From the NCBI RefSeq assembly GCF_001029105.3, contig NZ_CP011807.3:1860001-1924000 (forward strand): DNA of 64,000 bases, given 5' to 3'. Position numbers and translations under genes: made by a program. Positions 48,894 to 58,138 of the stretch are shown piece by piece (the first letter of the stretch is position 1; each line of letters starts with the position of its first letter). A model generated the notes under the pieces. That model saw only the letters and a list, made by a program, of their open reading frames with translations, did no database searches and was not told the origin of the DNA. This DNA comes from Pandoraea faecigallinarum (lineage in GTDB: Bacteria > Pseudomonadota > Gammaproteobacteria > Burkholderiales > Burkholderiaceae).

Positions 48894-49838
48894 ATGGGAT
48901 TGTTTTCCTTCCGCAAGAAAGACGCCGAAGCCGTTTCCCCGAAGCGCGGTAGCCGCAGGAGCGGCCGCACCGGCACCCGTACGGCGGGAGGAGGGGGCGA
49001 GTACAGCGAGCACGAGCAACTCGACCCGCTGCTGCCCGAAAAGCAACGCGCGCGCCGCCGTCTGGTTGGCGCGCTCGCGCTCGTGCTCGCGGCCGTCATC
49101 ATTTTGCCGATGGTGCTCGCACCCGAGCCGAAGCCGGCCGCCGACGACATTGCCATCCAGATTCCCGGAAAGGACACCAACTCGCCGCCGGTACGCGTGA
49201 AGCCGAAAGCCGCGGCAGTGACGCCGTCCGACGCTTCGCTCGACAAGGGCGAAGAGGCCGTCGACAGCAGCACCCTGGCGCAATCGGCCAAGCCTGCCCC
49301 TGCTGCCGTGCCGCCTTCAGCGCCGGCACCCGCACCGGCGCCTGCGGCGACCGTGCCGGAACCGCAAGTGGCGCAATCCAGACCCGAACACAAACCGGAA
49401 GCCAGGCCCGAGCCCCGGAAGCCCGAGCAGCACGCCGAGGCGAAGCCCACGGCCAAGCCGGAGTCGCATGACGGGGCGAAGCCACCTGCCAAGCCGAGTA
49501 ACAACGTGGCGGATCCGATCGCACAGTTCGCGCAGAACAACACGCCCGCCAAGCCGGCCGCGAAACCGGCTGACAACCACGACAATTCGCAGAAGCCGGC
49601 ATCGGGCGGCAAGTATCTGGTGCGCATCGGCGCCTTCTCGACGCAGGACCGCGCACAGGCATGGCTGGTCAAGCTCAAGCTGGTGAACGTGCCGAGCTAC
49701 ATGGTGAAGAGTTCGGTCGATGGCCGTGAGCTTTACCTGCTGCGCGCGGGGCCGTTCCCGGACCGTAACGCCGCGGAAGCCGCCGGCAAGAAGATTCGCG
49801 ACGCCGGTCTGACGGCGCAGGTCGCCGAGGCAGGCTGA
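48894..49838 (+). CDS. SPOR-domain membrane protein (DedD-like)
   Basis: The 314-residue protein has a basic cytoplasmic N-terminus, one transmembrane helix (about 57-76) and a long Pro/Ala/Lys-rich periplasmic linker. A C-terminal SPOR domain follows (about 238-314, GGKYLVRIGAFSTQDRAQAW). SPOR domains bind denuded septal peptidoglycan, so the protein is expected at the division site, like DedD. The ATG at 48894 has AAGGG upstream. The stop is one base before the cvpA start. An 8-bp hairpin (TGACATTT/AAATGTCA) lies upstream at 48801-48825. Confidence 0.88.
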   Translation: MGLFSFRKKDAEAVSPKRGSRRSGRTGTRTAGGGGEYSEHEQLDPLLPEKQRARRRLVGALALVLAAVIILPMVLAPEPKPAADDIAIQIPGKDTNSPPVRVKPKAAAVTPSDASLDKGEEAVDSSTLAQSAKPAPAAVPPSAPAPAPAPAATVPEPQVAQSRPEHKPEARPEPRKPEQHAEAKPTAKPESHDGAKPPAKPSNNVADPIAQFAQNNTPAKPAAKPADNHDNSQKPASGGKYLVRIGAFSTQDRAQAWLVKLKLVNVPSYMVKSSVDGRELYLLRAGPFPDRNAAEAAGKKIRDAGLTAQVAEAG

Positions 49839-49839
49839 G

Positions 49840-50808
49840 TTGGGCGATACGGTGCATGGCGGTCTGCTGACCGTGGTCGACTACGCGGCCATCGCCATCC
49901 TGCTCGGATCGATGTTGCTGGGCATGCTGCGCGGGCTGGTGCGTGAACTGTTCAATCTGGTGGGCTGGGTGGTGGCGTTCTTCGTGGCGCGTGCGTTCGG
50001 CCCGAGCGTGGCACACTGGTTGCCCGCCGACCTGCCCGGTGGCGAACTGACGCAGGGCGCGCTGGGTTTCCTGCTGGTGCTGGTGGCCGTGGTGTTCGGT
50101 GCCGGTATCGTCAGCGCGCTGGTGGGGCGTATGACCGATCTGATCGGGTTGCGTCCGGCCGATCGCGGGCTCGGTATGCTGTTCGGCATCGTTCGCGGCG
50201 TTCTGCTCTTGATGTTATTGATGGTCGCCGCCAAGTTAACGGCGTTGCCGCAACAGCCCGTGTGGCAGCAGTCGGTGACGCGCCCGTGGGTAGAGGCGGG
50301 GCTCGAGCGCCTGATGCCGTATCTGCCCGAGGCAGTGCGGCATTACCTGCGCAAGCCCGAGACCGCTGTGCCCAACGTCAACCCGATGGGGACAACCCTT
50401 CCCTTGCCACAATTGGAACCCTACCGCGGGTCGCCGGACTCGGGCGGGCACAGTGGTGTGCCGCGCGACGGCGCGCAACGTTCCTCGGGCAGTCACGGCG
50501 ATGCCATCGGCGGTGCCACGAGCGGCATGGCCGGGGCGGCGGTGAGCGAAGTGGTGAGCGAAGGGGCGAACGACGTCCGGAATGCGGCGAACATGGCGAA
50601 TACCGCGAATACCGCAACGAAGGCCGTATCGGCGCGCTTGTCGAACCTGATGGGGGGTGGCGCGCTGCGCGACACCAACGGCACGGGGCTGGGGGCGCAG
50701 GCGGCAGGTGAGGGAGTGGGTGTCTCGCAGCAGGGATGGGGAATGCGCAGCGGCGGACCGGGCGGTTCGCCCACCCCATCGACCGGCCTGCACAAGGTTT
50801 CCGAATGA
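49840..50808 (+). CDS. cvpA: CvpA family protein with unusual C-terminal extension
   Basis: The 322-residue protein is longer than typical CvpA (about 160 residues). Residues 1-130 form four transmembrane helices with the family pattern (LRGLVRELFNLVGWVVAFFVA, described in parts; LGMLFGIVRGVLLL). Residues from about 165 onward are a low-complexity hydrophilic tail rich in Gly, Ser, Asn and Ala. CvpA is needed for colicin V export and envelope homeostasis in enterobacteria and is commonly next to purF, as here. The start is a TTG at 49840, one base after the previous stop; a GTG four codons later is possible. Confidence 0.88.
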   Translation: MGDTVHGGLLTVVDYAAIAILLGSMLLGMLRGLVRELFNLVGWVVAFFVARAFGPSVAHWLPADLPGGELTQGALGFLLVLVAVVFGAGIVSALVGRMTDLIGLRPADRGLGMLFGIVRGVLLLMLLMVAAKLTALPQQPVWQQSVTRPWVEAGLERLMPYLPEAVRHYLRKPETAVPNVNPMGTTLPLPQLEPYRGSPDSGGHSGVPRDGAQRSSGSHGDAIGGATSGMAGAAVSEVVSEGANDVRNAANMANTANTATKAVSARLSNLMGGGALRDTNGTGLGAQAAGEGVGVSQQGWGMRSGGPGGSPTPSTGLHKVSE

Positions 50809-50863
50809 CGGATAATACAGTCCGTTTGATGCAGATTTCGATGTTTTTTGAAGGATTCATGCC

Positions 50864-52387
50864 ATGTGTGGCATCGTCGGTGTAGTCTCCAAATCTCCGG
50901 TCAACCAATTCATCTACGATAGCCTGCTGCTCTTGCAGCACCGCGGCCAGGACGCCGCCGGTATCGCGACGACGGATGGCCAGTCCTTCTACATGCACAA
51001 GGGCAACGGCATGGTGCGCGACGTGTTCCGCACGCGCAATATGCGTGACTTGCCGGGCACTGTGGGCATTGGCCAGGTGCGCTACCCGACGGCAGGTTCG
51101 TCGAGCGCCGCTCAGGCGCAGCCGTTCTACGTGAACGCTCCGTACGGCATCGTGCTTGCCCACAACGGCAACCTGACGAACTGGGAACAGCTCAAGGACG
51201 AGATGTTCCGCGTCGACCGCCGTCACATCAACACGACCTCCGATTCCGAAGTCCTGCTCAACGTGCTCGCCCACGAGTTGCAGGAAAGCTCGCGCGACGG
51301 TCTGTCCGTCGCGTCGCTGTTCCAGGCGGTGGGCAAGGTGCATGGCCGTCTGCGCGGCTCGTACGCCATCGTCTCGATCATTTCCGGCTTCGGTCTGCTC
51401 GCGTTTCGCGATCCGAACGGCATCCGTCCGCTGTGTATCGGCCGTTTCGACGGCCCGAACGGCACGGAGTGGATGGTGGCGTCCGAATCGGTGGCGCTCG
51501 AAGGCATGGGCTTCGCGTTCGAGCGCGACGTCAAGCCGGGCGAGGCGATCTTCATCAGCAACGACGGCAAACTGACCTCGCAGCAATGCTCGGCGGTGTC
51601 TTCGATGCATCCGTGCATTTTCGAACTCGTGTACCTGGCGCGTCCGGATTCGGTACTCGACGGTGTGCCGGTCTACGACGCCCGCCTGCGCATGGGGGAT
51701 TACCTCGCCGAGAAGATCAGCCGCGAGATCGTCAACTACAAGGACATCGACGTCGTCATGCCGATTCCGGACTCCAGCCGTCCGGCGGCCATGCAGGTGG
51801 CGAAGCGTCTGGGCCTGAACTACCGCGAAGGCTTCTTCAAGAACCGCTACGTCGGCCGTACCTTCATCATGCCCGGCCAGGCGATGCGCAAGAAGTCGGT
51901 GCGCCAGAAGCTCAACGCCATGCGTGTCGAGTTCAAGGACAAGAATGTGCTGATCGTGGACGATTCGATCGTGCGCGGTACGACCAGCCAGGAAATCGTG
52001 CAGATGGCGCGTGACGCCGGTGCCCGCAAGGTGATCTTCGCCTCGGCGGCGCCGCCGGTGAAATTCCCGAACGTGTACGGCATCGACATGCCGACACGCA
52101 GCGAACTGGTGGCGCATGACCGCAGCGACGAGGAAGTCGCGCGCATCATCGGCGCCGACGAACTGATTTATCAGGACGTCGAAGACATGAAGGCGGCGGT
52201 GCGCGACATCAATCCGGCGCTGTCGGACTTCGACGCGTCATGCTTCGACGGCCACTACATCACCGGCGACGTGACGCCCGAGTACCTGAACCGCCTGGAG
52301 CAGCAGCGCAAGGCGCCGAAGGCGCCGGTCGTGGAATCCGGCGAAGGCGATGAAAACGAGCCACGCGGTGTGCAACTGGGGCTTTGA
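50864..52387 (+). CDS. purF: Amidophosphoribosyltransferase
   Basis: The 507-residue enzyme commits PRPP to purine synthesis. The N-terminal nucleophile Cys (MCGIVGVV) is exposed after Met removal, with no propeptide. The glutaminase domain has YPTAGSSSAAQAQPF and AHNGNLTNW. The PRPP loop is NVLIVDDSIVRGTTSQE. The length is normal. It follows cvpA by 55 bp, with GAAGGA upstream. Confidence 0.97.
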   Translation: MCGIVGVVSKSPVNQFIYDSLLLLQHRGQDAAGIATTDGQSFYMHKGNGMVRDVFRTRNMRDLPGTVGIGQVRYPTAGSSSAAQAQPFYVNAPYGIVLAHNGNLTNWEQLKDEMFRVDRRHINTTSDSEVLLNVLAHELQESSRDGLSVASLFQAVGKVHGRLRGSYAIVSIISGFGLLAFRDPNGIRPLCIGRFDGPNGTEWMVASESVALEGMGFAFERDVKPGEAIFISNDGKLTSQQCSAVSSMHPCIFELVYLARPDSVLDGVPVYDARLRMGDYLAEKISREIVNYKDIDVVMPIPDSSRPAAMQVAKRLGLNYREGFFKNRYVGRTFIMPGQAMRKKSVRQKLNAMRVEFKDKNVLIVDDSIVRGTTSQEIVQMARDAGARKVIFASAAPPVKFPNVYGIDMPTRSELVAHDRSDEEVARIIGADELIYQDVEDMKAAVRDINPALSDFDASCFDGHYITGDVTPEYLNRLEQQRKAPKAPVVESGEGDENEPRGVQLGL

Positions 52388-52513
52388 TCCGAACGTTGTA
52401 AAGGGCCGGCCCCGAGTCGCGATTGACCCTGTCGTCCGCCCCGGGCAGCCGGGGCAACCCTGTTGCAAGGCGGGGGTTTTCCTTCTCCGCCGCCAACGTG
52501 CTACACTGCTTCA

Positions 52514-52575
52514 CACGTCGATTTGATTTCAGCTTGCGGACGTGGGGGAATCTCCCCGAAACAGCTAAAGCGAGG
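52514..52575 (+). ncRNA. SAM-II riboswitch (long-loop type) upstream of metZ
   Basis: A 6-bp P1 stem (CACGTC, 52514-52519, with GACGTG, 52539-52544) encloses a loop starting GATTTGA and ending GCTTGC. AAACAGCTAAAG follows at 52559-52570. The order GATTTGA...GCTTGC...ACGT...AAACA.GCTAAA is the SAM-II (SAM-alpha) consensus, a compact pseudoknot. An extra hairpin, GGGGA/TCCCC (52545-52557), is inserted before the 3' conserved strand, as in the long-loop variants. An extended -10 (TG-C-TACACT, ending 52507) would start RNA just at P1. A terminator follows within 20 bases, so SAM should switch off metZ by transcription termination. Confidence 0.85.
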
Positions 52576-52594
52576 CCTAGACAGATGGATTTCG

Positions 52595-52634
52595 AGCCCG
52601 TTTTGCTGACAAGCGAAACGGGCTTTTCTTTTTT
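52595..52634 (+). terminator. Intrinsic terminator of the SAM-II leader
   Basis: AGCCCGTTT pairs with AAACGGGCT, with an inner GCT/AGC stem and GACA loop. A T-rich run TTTTCTTTTTT (52624-52634) follows. It ends 37 bases before the metZ ATG and is the natural expression platform of the riboswitch. Confidence 0.92.
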
Positions 52635-52671
52635 GGCCGGCGAGCGAGCCGACCCAATGACGAGACACACG

Positions 52672-53859
52672 ATGGATTCCTTCGACTTCGATACCCTGGC
52701 GGTGCGCGCGGGCACGCAGCGCTCCGAGTTTGGTGAACACTCCGAGGCGCTGTACCTGACCTCGAGCTTCGTCTTCAAGAGTGCGGCCGAAGCGGCCGAG
52801 CGTTTCGCGCATTCGGAAGAGGGCTTCACTTACTCGCGGTTCACCAATCCGACCGTATCGATGTTCCAGGATCGTCTGGCGGCGCTCGAAGGTGGTGAGG
52901 CATGCATGGCGACGGCGTCGGGCATGAGCGCCATCGTCTCGGTCGTGATGACGGCCCTGTCGGCCGGCGATCACCTCGTGAGCTCGCAAAGCATCTTCGG
53001 CTCGACGCTGAACGTCTTCTCGACGATCTTCAGCCGCTTCGGTGTCGAGACGACCTTTGTCGATCCAACCGACCTCGACGCGTGGCGCGCCGCGATCCGT
53101 CCGAACACGAAGATGTTCTTCCTCGAAACGCCGTCCAATCCGCTGACCGACATCGCCGACATCGAGGCCATCGGCAAGATCGCGAAGGAGGCCGGAGCGC
53201 TGTTCGTGGTCGACAACTGTTTCTGTACGCCGGTATTGCAGCGTCCGATCGAGTACGGTGCGGACGTGGTAGTGCACTCCGCGACGAAGTATCTCGACGG
53301 TCAGGGCCGTGTGCTGGGCGGCGCCATCGTCGGCAAGAAAGATTTCATCATGGGCAAGATCTTCACGTTCGTGCGCAGCGCCGGCCCGACGCTCTCGGCG
53401 TTCAACGCGTGGGTGTTGCTCAAGGGCCTGGAGACGCTCTCGCTGCGTGTCGAAAAGCAATCGGCCAACGCGCTCGAGACCGCCCGGTGGCTGGAGCAGC
53501 AGCCGCAGGTCGGTCGTGTGTTCTATCCGGGATTGCCCTCGCATCCGCAATACGAATTGGCGAAGCGTCAGCAGAAGTCGGGTGGGGCGATCGTCGCGTT
53601 CGAACTCAAGGGCGCGACGCCCGCCGAGCAGCGCGAGAACGCCTGGCGCGTGATCGACAACACGCGCGTGTGCTCGATTACCGGTAACCTCGGCGACACG
53701 CGTACGACCATCACGCACCCGGCAAGCACGACGCATGGCCGCATCACGCCCGAGGCCCGCGCGGCTGCGGGCATCACGGAAGGGTTGATCCGTCTGGCCG
53801 TCGGTCTGGAGTCGCCGGCCGACATTCAGGCCGATCTGGCACGCGGTTTCGTGAACTGA
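52672..53859 (+). CDS. metZ: O-succinylhomoserine sulfhydrylase
   Basis: The 395-residue PLP enzyme of the Cys/Met metabolism family forms homocysteine directly from O-succinylhomoserine and sulfide. The Schiff-base lysine is Lys206 in VVHSATKYLDGQG. YSRFTNPTVSMFQDRLAALE and ASGMSAIVSV bind cofactor. FDTLAVRAGTQRSEFGEHSEAL, in parts, is typical of MetZ. The start at 52672 is preferred; an ATG at 52657 is in frame. It is controlled by the SAM-II leader and terminator directly upstream. Confidence 0.95.
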   Translation: MDSFDFDTLAVRAGTQRSEFGEHSEALYLTSSFVFKSAAEAAERFAHSEEGFTYSRFTNPTVSMFQDRLAALEGGEACMATASGMSAIVSVVMTALSAGDHLVSSQSIFGSTLNVFSTIFSRFGVETTFVDPTDLDAWRAAIRPNTKMFFLETPSNPLTDIADIEAIGKIAKEAGALFVVDNCFCTPVLQRPIEYGADVVVHSATKYLDGQGRVLGGAIVGKKDFIMGKIFTFVRSAGPTLSAFNAWVLLKGLETLSLRVEKQSANALETARWLEQQPQVGRVFYPGLPSHPQYELAKRQQKSGGAIVAFELKGATPAEQRENAWRVIDNTRVCSITGNLGDTRTTITHPASTTHGRITPEARAAAGITEGLIRLAVGLESPADIQADLARGFVN

Positions 53860-53883
53860 GTCGACTCGTTAGCAAGGGATGTC

Positions 53884-54954
53884 ATGAGCAAGTTCTGGAG
53901 TGCGGGCGTTGCCGATCTCACGCCCTACGTGCCCGGTGAGCAGCCGCAAATGCAGCGGCTCATCAAACTCAACACCAACGAGAATCCGTACGGTCCGTCG
54001 CCGCGCGTGCTCGCCGCCATTCGCGAAGCCCTCGGTGGCGACGCCGATGCGCTCAAACGCTATCCGGACCCGGACGCGCGTTGCTTCAAGCAGGCGATTG
54101 CCACGCGCTTCGGTCTGGAACCCGCCAACGTGCACGTGGGCAACGGCTCGGACGAAGTGCTGGCGAACGTGTTCCAGGGGCTGCTCAAACACGACAGGCC
54201 AATTCTGTATCCGGACATCACGTACAGCTTCTACCCCGTGTATTGCGGACTGTATGGTGTGGCGTTCGAGAATGTGCCGCTCACGGATACGTTCGAGATC
54301 GACGTCGACGCCTACCTCAAGCCGAACGGCGGCATCATCTTCCCGAATCCGAACGCACCGACGGGACGTGTGCTGGCGTCGGGCGAGATCGAGCGCTTGC
54401 TCGCGGGCAATCCGGATTCGGTCGTCGTGATCGACGAAGCGTATATCGACTTCGGCGGCGAGACGGCTGCCGGGCTGATCGCGAAGTATCCAAATCTTCT
54501 GGTGGTGCAAACGCTATCGAAATCACGCTCGCTCGCCGGGTTGCGCCTGGGTTTCGCCATCGGGCATACGGATCTGATCGAAGCGCTGGAGCGCGTGAAG
54601 AACAGCTTCAACTCGTACCCGCTGGACCGTCTCGCGCAGGCCGCGGGCGTGGCGGCCATCGAGGACGAAGCGTATTTCGACGAGACGCGCCGGGCCGTGA
54701 TGGCAAGTCGCGACGCGTTGACGGCGCGACTCGAAGCCCTTGGCTTCGAGGTGCTGCCGTCGAAGGCGAACTTCGTGTTCGTGCGTCACGCGTCGCACGA
54801 TGCCGCGCGATTGGCCGCCGCCCTTCGCGAACGATCGATCATCGTGCGTCACTTCGGGCATGCGCGCATCGCGCAGTTCCTGCGCATTACGGTGGGCACG
54901 AACGACGAGTGCATGGCGTTGACGGACGCGTTGAAGGCGGTGCTGGGCCAGTAA
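53884..54954 (+). CDS. hisC: Histidinol-phosphate aminotransferase
   Basis: The 356-residue class-II-like PLP aminotransferase has the cofactor lysine Lys213 ([15 protein letters not shown]). [14 protein letters not shown] and [11 protein letters not shown] are substrate and cofactor regions, and [11 protein letters not shown] is the C-terminal Arg motif. It stands outside a his operon, 24 bp after metZ, so it may be a second copy or serve aromatic amino-acid transamination as well. The GGGATGTC leader is weak. Confidence 0.93.
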   Translation: MSKFWSAGVADLTPYVPGEQPQMQRLIKLNTNENPYGPSPRVLAAIREALGGDADALKRYPDPDARCFKQAIATRFGLEPANVHVGNGSDEVLANVFQGLLKHDRPILYPDITYSFYPVYCGLYGVAFENVPLTDTFEIDVDAYLKPNGGIIFPNPNAPTGRVLASGEIERLLAGNPDSVVVIDEAYIDFGGETAAGLIAKYPNLLVVQTLSKSRSLAGLRLGFAIGHTDLIEALERVKNSFNSYPLDRLAQAAGVAAIEDEAYFDETRRAVMASRDALTARLEALGFEVLPSKANFVFVRHASHDAARLAAALRERSIIVRHFGHARIAQFLRITVGTNDECMALTDALKAVLGQ

Positions 54955-55018
54955 GGTCCGCGCCGATGGCGACCGCCCTCAAACCCCGGCATTCCGTTCA
55001 GCATTCCCGGCAATCCTC

Positions 55019-55056
55019 ACGCGCAACAACTGTCAACGTTGACAGTCGTTGCGCGT
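55019..55056. promoter_or_regulatory. 38-bp near-perfect palindrome
   Basis: Two 19-base arms meet with no loop; only one pair (55028/55047) is mismatched. The centre is ACTGTCAACGTTGACAGT. It lies 64 bp after hisC and 69 bp before the halovibrin-like gene. With no loop and no T-run it is unlike an ordinary terminator and more like an operator or a cruciform/recombination site. Confidence 0.75.
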
Positions 55057-55125
55057 AACGCTTGCTGCAAATCTCCTCATATCGGGCACCCCGTGTGACC
55101 CGCATATCGAAGAGGAGACCGCGTC

Positions 55126-56097
55126 ATGCGTCATCCGCACCTTCATCAATGGAGCATCGTCGTGGTGCTCGTGTCGCTGTTGTGTGCGTGCACCTCGCTG
55201 CCCATGCAGACGGGGTCCCCAGGTCAGTCGTCGCTCGCTTCGGCACCACGTGATATTAAGAGCCTTCATCAGCGTGGGCTCGAGACGATCGTCGAGCTAT
55301 ATCGCCATTACAACTCGACGGCCAAGGATTGCGGGGAGGCCAACCTTCCCGCCGTGCTGTGCAGTGGCGTCCTGATCCGCGCGACGGAGAACACGCCCGA
55401 CGGCATTGCGTGGGACCCGAGTCCATCGTCGATCACGAGTGGCGGCACATCCTTCTCCTGGCTTCGTCAGGACACCAATTTCTCGCTGATTCCGGTCGAC
55501 CGTACTAGTGGATTCATCTTCTATCCGAAGCTGCATACGCCGCCGGACAAAAACGGCAAGATCGATGTGCTGTGCGCATTTCCCAACGACGGCCTCACCT
55601 ACATGAGAGACGAGCAGGGGTGCGGCATCATACCGTCGTATCCCGACGTAAGCCGGCCCTGTGACATACAGGGCATTACGACCGCCGCGCAATGGTTCGC
55701 GATGTGGGACGCCGCGTTCGACAAGATGGCACAGACGTGCGGCTTCAATATTCGTCCGAACGCAAAGGATCAGGCGGACCGGTTCATGCAGGTGATTCTC
55801 GCCAGAGCGATGATCCCCGACTGGGCGTGGATACAATGGGATGAACTGCGGCTCGCCACATGGCAGCCCGGTACCGGAAAGGATCTGCCAATACTTGCGT
55901 TCTTCTATGGCGAAGGCAATGCTGCGGGACTCGCCGGTGCGCGCATCGATCAGCAGAAATACTTCGACATGTTCGGGCAGGCGATTCCGATCGTTCGCCT
56001 GTCGCTGCCCCCCGCGAAGGGGGGACGGGCACAGTTTTCGTACAGCGACGACGACCAGGCGGTTCACGCCGAAGGCAGCAGGGCGATAGTGCGGTAA
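55126..56097 (+). CDS. Halovibrin-like (HvnA-type) lipoprotein
   Basis: The 323-residue protein has a lipoprotein signal peptide (lipobox LLCAC, Cys21 or 23). The body contains VLCSGVLIRATENTPDG, WDPSPSSITSGGTSFSWLR, SGFIFYPKLHTPPDK, VLCAFPNDGLTYMR, QGCGIIP and IQGITTAAQWFAMWD. These blocks, in this order, are those I associate with halovibrin HvnA-type secreted proteins, described as NAD-active enzymes in Vibrio fischeri. Several Cys suggest disulfides. GAGGAGA lies 7 bases before the ATG. Codon use is somewhat less GC-biased than its neighbours, so acquisition by transfer is possible. Confidence 0.68.
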   Translation: MRHPHLHQWSIVVVLVSLLCACTSLPMQTGSPGQSSLASAPRDIKSLHQRGLETIVELYRHYNSTAKDCGEANLPAVLCSGVLIRATENTPDGIAWDPSPSSITSGGTSFSWLRQDTNFSLIPVDRTSGFIFYPKLHTPPDKNGKIDVLCAFPNDGLTYMRDEQGCGIIPSYPDVSRPCDIQGITTAAQWFAMWDAAFDKMAQTCGFNIRPNAKDQADRFMQVILARAMIPDWAWIQWDELRLATWQPGTGKDLPILAFFYGEGNAAGLAGARIDQQKYFDMFGQAIPIVRLSLPPAKGGRAQFSYSDDDQAVHAEGSRAIVR

Positions 56098-56142
56098 ATC
56101 GGTACCGCGGTAAGGGGAGCGAGTGGCATGTGCCGACGGGCG

Positions 56143-56173
56143 CGGGGCCCGATGCGAGTCCGCATCGGCCCCG
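56143..56173. terminator. GC-rich hairpin between convergent genes
   Basis: CGGGGCCCGATGCG pairs with CGCATCGGCCCCG with one bulged base and a 4-base loop. It lies between the ends of the halovibrin-like gene and the convergent sulfatase-fold gene. There is no T-run, so it is only a probable terminator. Confidence 0.5.
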
Positions 56174-56255
56174 TTATGCCGCTCGGCATGCGCCTCAACT
56201 CTCGCGTGCGGCGTCGAGCGACGCTAGCCGCGCCGCCTGGGAGCGGGCGATGATC

Positions 56256-57920
56256 TCAGCCGGCCTCGGCGGACACCGGTGCCGGCGGCGCCGCAGCGGG
56301 CACGTAGGGCGCACCGTTGATGCGGCGCGGTGCCGGGGTGAACGCATCGCTGAGCAGGTCGTGCGCGGCGTTGTAGTACGGCGTATCGATGTCGAGCAAC
56401 CCGAGCATGGTGTGCTCGAGACGATCGGTCTGATACGGACGTGCTTCGAGCGCGGCACGCGCCTCGGCGCCGGGCGCATTGCGCCTCCAGACCAGCATCG
56501 GTATTTCGTAGCCGGAGGCGTCCGACACCGATTGCCCCGTGTGATTGCGGGTATGGCCGACTTCCTGCGCGTGATCGGAGCTGAACAACAGTGCGGCGTC
56601 GGACTTTGCCGTCGCCGCCATCGTTTTGCGGATCAGACTGGAGACGACGTAATCGTTATACGCCATGGCATTGTCGTAGTCGTTGCGCGGACGGCGTACC
56701 CATAACGAGCGTCCCTGCGCTTCGAGGTCCGCCATGACGTCGTCGTCGGTGTTGTCGAAGCGGGCGAATTCGTCGGGGTAACGCATATCGTAGGTCGGAT
56801 GCGCGCCCAGCAGATGCACGACGATGAGCTTGCGCGGGGCGTCGCCGGCGAGTGCGGCTTCGACGTCCGGCAGCAGATTCCCGTCGAAATTATTCTCCCC
56901 GCGACCGTAGCCCTTGTTGATGAAAACGCGCTCGTCGGCGCGATTGGCGACCAGTCCCAGCCAGCCGTCGTTGGGCACCTGGTTCGAGATCCAGTACGTG
57001 CGGTATCCGGCTTCCCTGGCGAGCATCACGAGATCGGGCTGACGTGTCCATGCATCGGGATCGTCGAGGCTTGCGGGCGTGAGCATTTTCATGAGCGATG
57101 CCATCGTTGCCGGTTCGGACGACACCACGTCGCGAAACACCATCAGTTCGTCGCGCAGGGAGCCGAGCATCGGTGTGGTATTGCGCGCATAACCGTAGAT
57201 CGACATGTTGTTGCGATTCAGGCTCTCGCCGATGATCCACACGACTGTCTTGCGCTCCGGCCCGCGATAGCGCACCTGCCATTCGGCCCGCGCGGCCATG
57301 TTGCGATCGAGTTCGCGCTGCAACCTGTCGGCGTGCGCCACCTGTCCCTTGTAGTCGAGGTAGCGGATCGGCCAATAGAGCAGCGGGTTCTCCTTGGCCA
57401 TTGTCGGGTTCAGATGCAGCGCGAGAAAACCGGTGAAGAACGTCACGATGGCGAGCTTGCTGCGGCGGCGCAGCGGCGGCAGGGGATGCAACGCTTCGGC
57501 GCGCGAGAGCCGGTGCTCCAGCAGGCCGGCCGCCGTCATGAGGATCGCAAACGCGGCACCGGCCTCGGCGACGTCGCGCCAGTTGTGCCGGAAGAACTCC
57601 CCGGCCTCGGACGGATTCGTGTTGAACACCGCCTGCAACACGAGCAGATGATTCGGGCGCAAACCGAAGTAGTCGCGCAGGAAGCCTTTGGTCGCGGCGT
57701 CGAGGAAGAAGACAGCGATCACGCCGAGCGTGGTCGCGCTGAGCCACCCGGGCCGTGCGCGCAGCAGCAGACACAACCCGGCCAGACCCGGCAGCGCGGT
57801 CGCCATGATTGCCGCGCTCTTGCCGTATTCGCGCGCGCTGAGCATGCCCAGCGCCCAGAACACAGTGAGGCCGCCCAGTCCGATGCCAAGGCGGTAAAGA
57901 AGCGATTTCACGATGAACAT
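56256..57920 (-). CDS. Phosphoethanolamine transferase-like protein (EptA/CptA family)
   Basis: The 554-residue inner-membrane protein has about four to five N-terminal transmembrane helices (residues 5-170) and a periplasmic alkaline-phosphatase-fold domain. The nucleophile region is WIIGESLNRNNMSIYGYARNTTP; the residue after Gly-Glu is Ser233, where EptA has Thr. LLFSSDHAQEVGHTRNHTG is the metal-binding block. CptA-type enzymes share GES and SIYGY-like text, so lipid A core, or another envelope glycan, is a likely acceptor. GGGGG directly precedes the ATG. Such genes can contribute to cationic-peptide resistance, but that is not shown here. Confidence 0.85.
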   Translation of the reverse strand: MFIVKSLLYRLGIGLGGLTVFWALGMLSAREYGKSAAIMATALPGLAGLCLLLRARPGWLSATTLGVIAVFFLDAATKGFLRDYFGLRPNHLLVLQAVFNTNPSEAGEFFRHNWRDVAEAGAAFAILMTAAGLLEHRLSRAEALHPLPPLRRRSKLAIVTFFTGFLALHLNPTMAKENPLLYWPIRYLDYKGQVAHADRLQRELDRNMAARAEWQVRYRGPERKTVVWIIGESLNRNNMSIYGYARNTTPMLGSLRDELMVFRDVVSSEPATMASLMKMLTPASLDDPDAWTRQPDLVMLAREAGYRTYWISNQVPNDGWLGLVANRADERVFINKGYGRGENNFDGNLLPDVEAALAGDAPRKLIVVHLLGAHPTYDMRYPDEFARFDNTDDDVMADLEAQGRSLWVRRPRNDYDNAMAYNDYVVSSLIRKTMAATAKSDAALLFSSDHAQEVGHTRNHTGQSVSDASGYEIPMLVWRRNAPGAEARAALEARPYQTDRLEHTMLGLLDIDTPYYNAAHDLLSDAFTPAPRRINGAPYVPAAAPPAPVSAEAG

Positions 57921-58138
57921 CCCCCAATGCTGCTGGCACGTCGAGGCGTGCCTGTCGATAATCGTCCGCTGGCCTAGGCCATGAAGGCTACGAAGGACAC
58001 GAAGACTGGAATGGCCGGGATCTCAGGCTTAGCGGCAGCGGTTCGACCGGGGAATGCGGAATTGGTGTCGTGATGTCGAAATTTTGGGACGAATGCCGAT
58101 CGGTATTCCGATATTTCTCAGGAACTCCCCGCGGGCGC

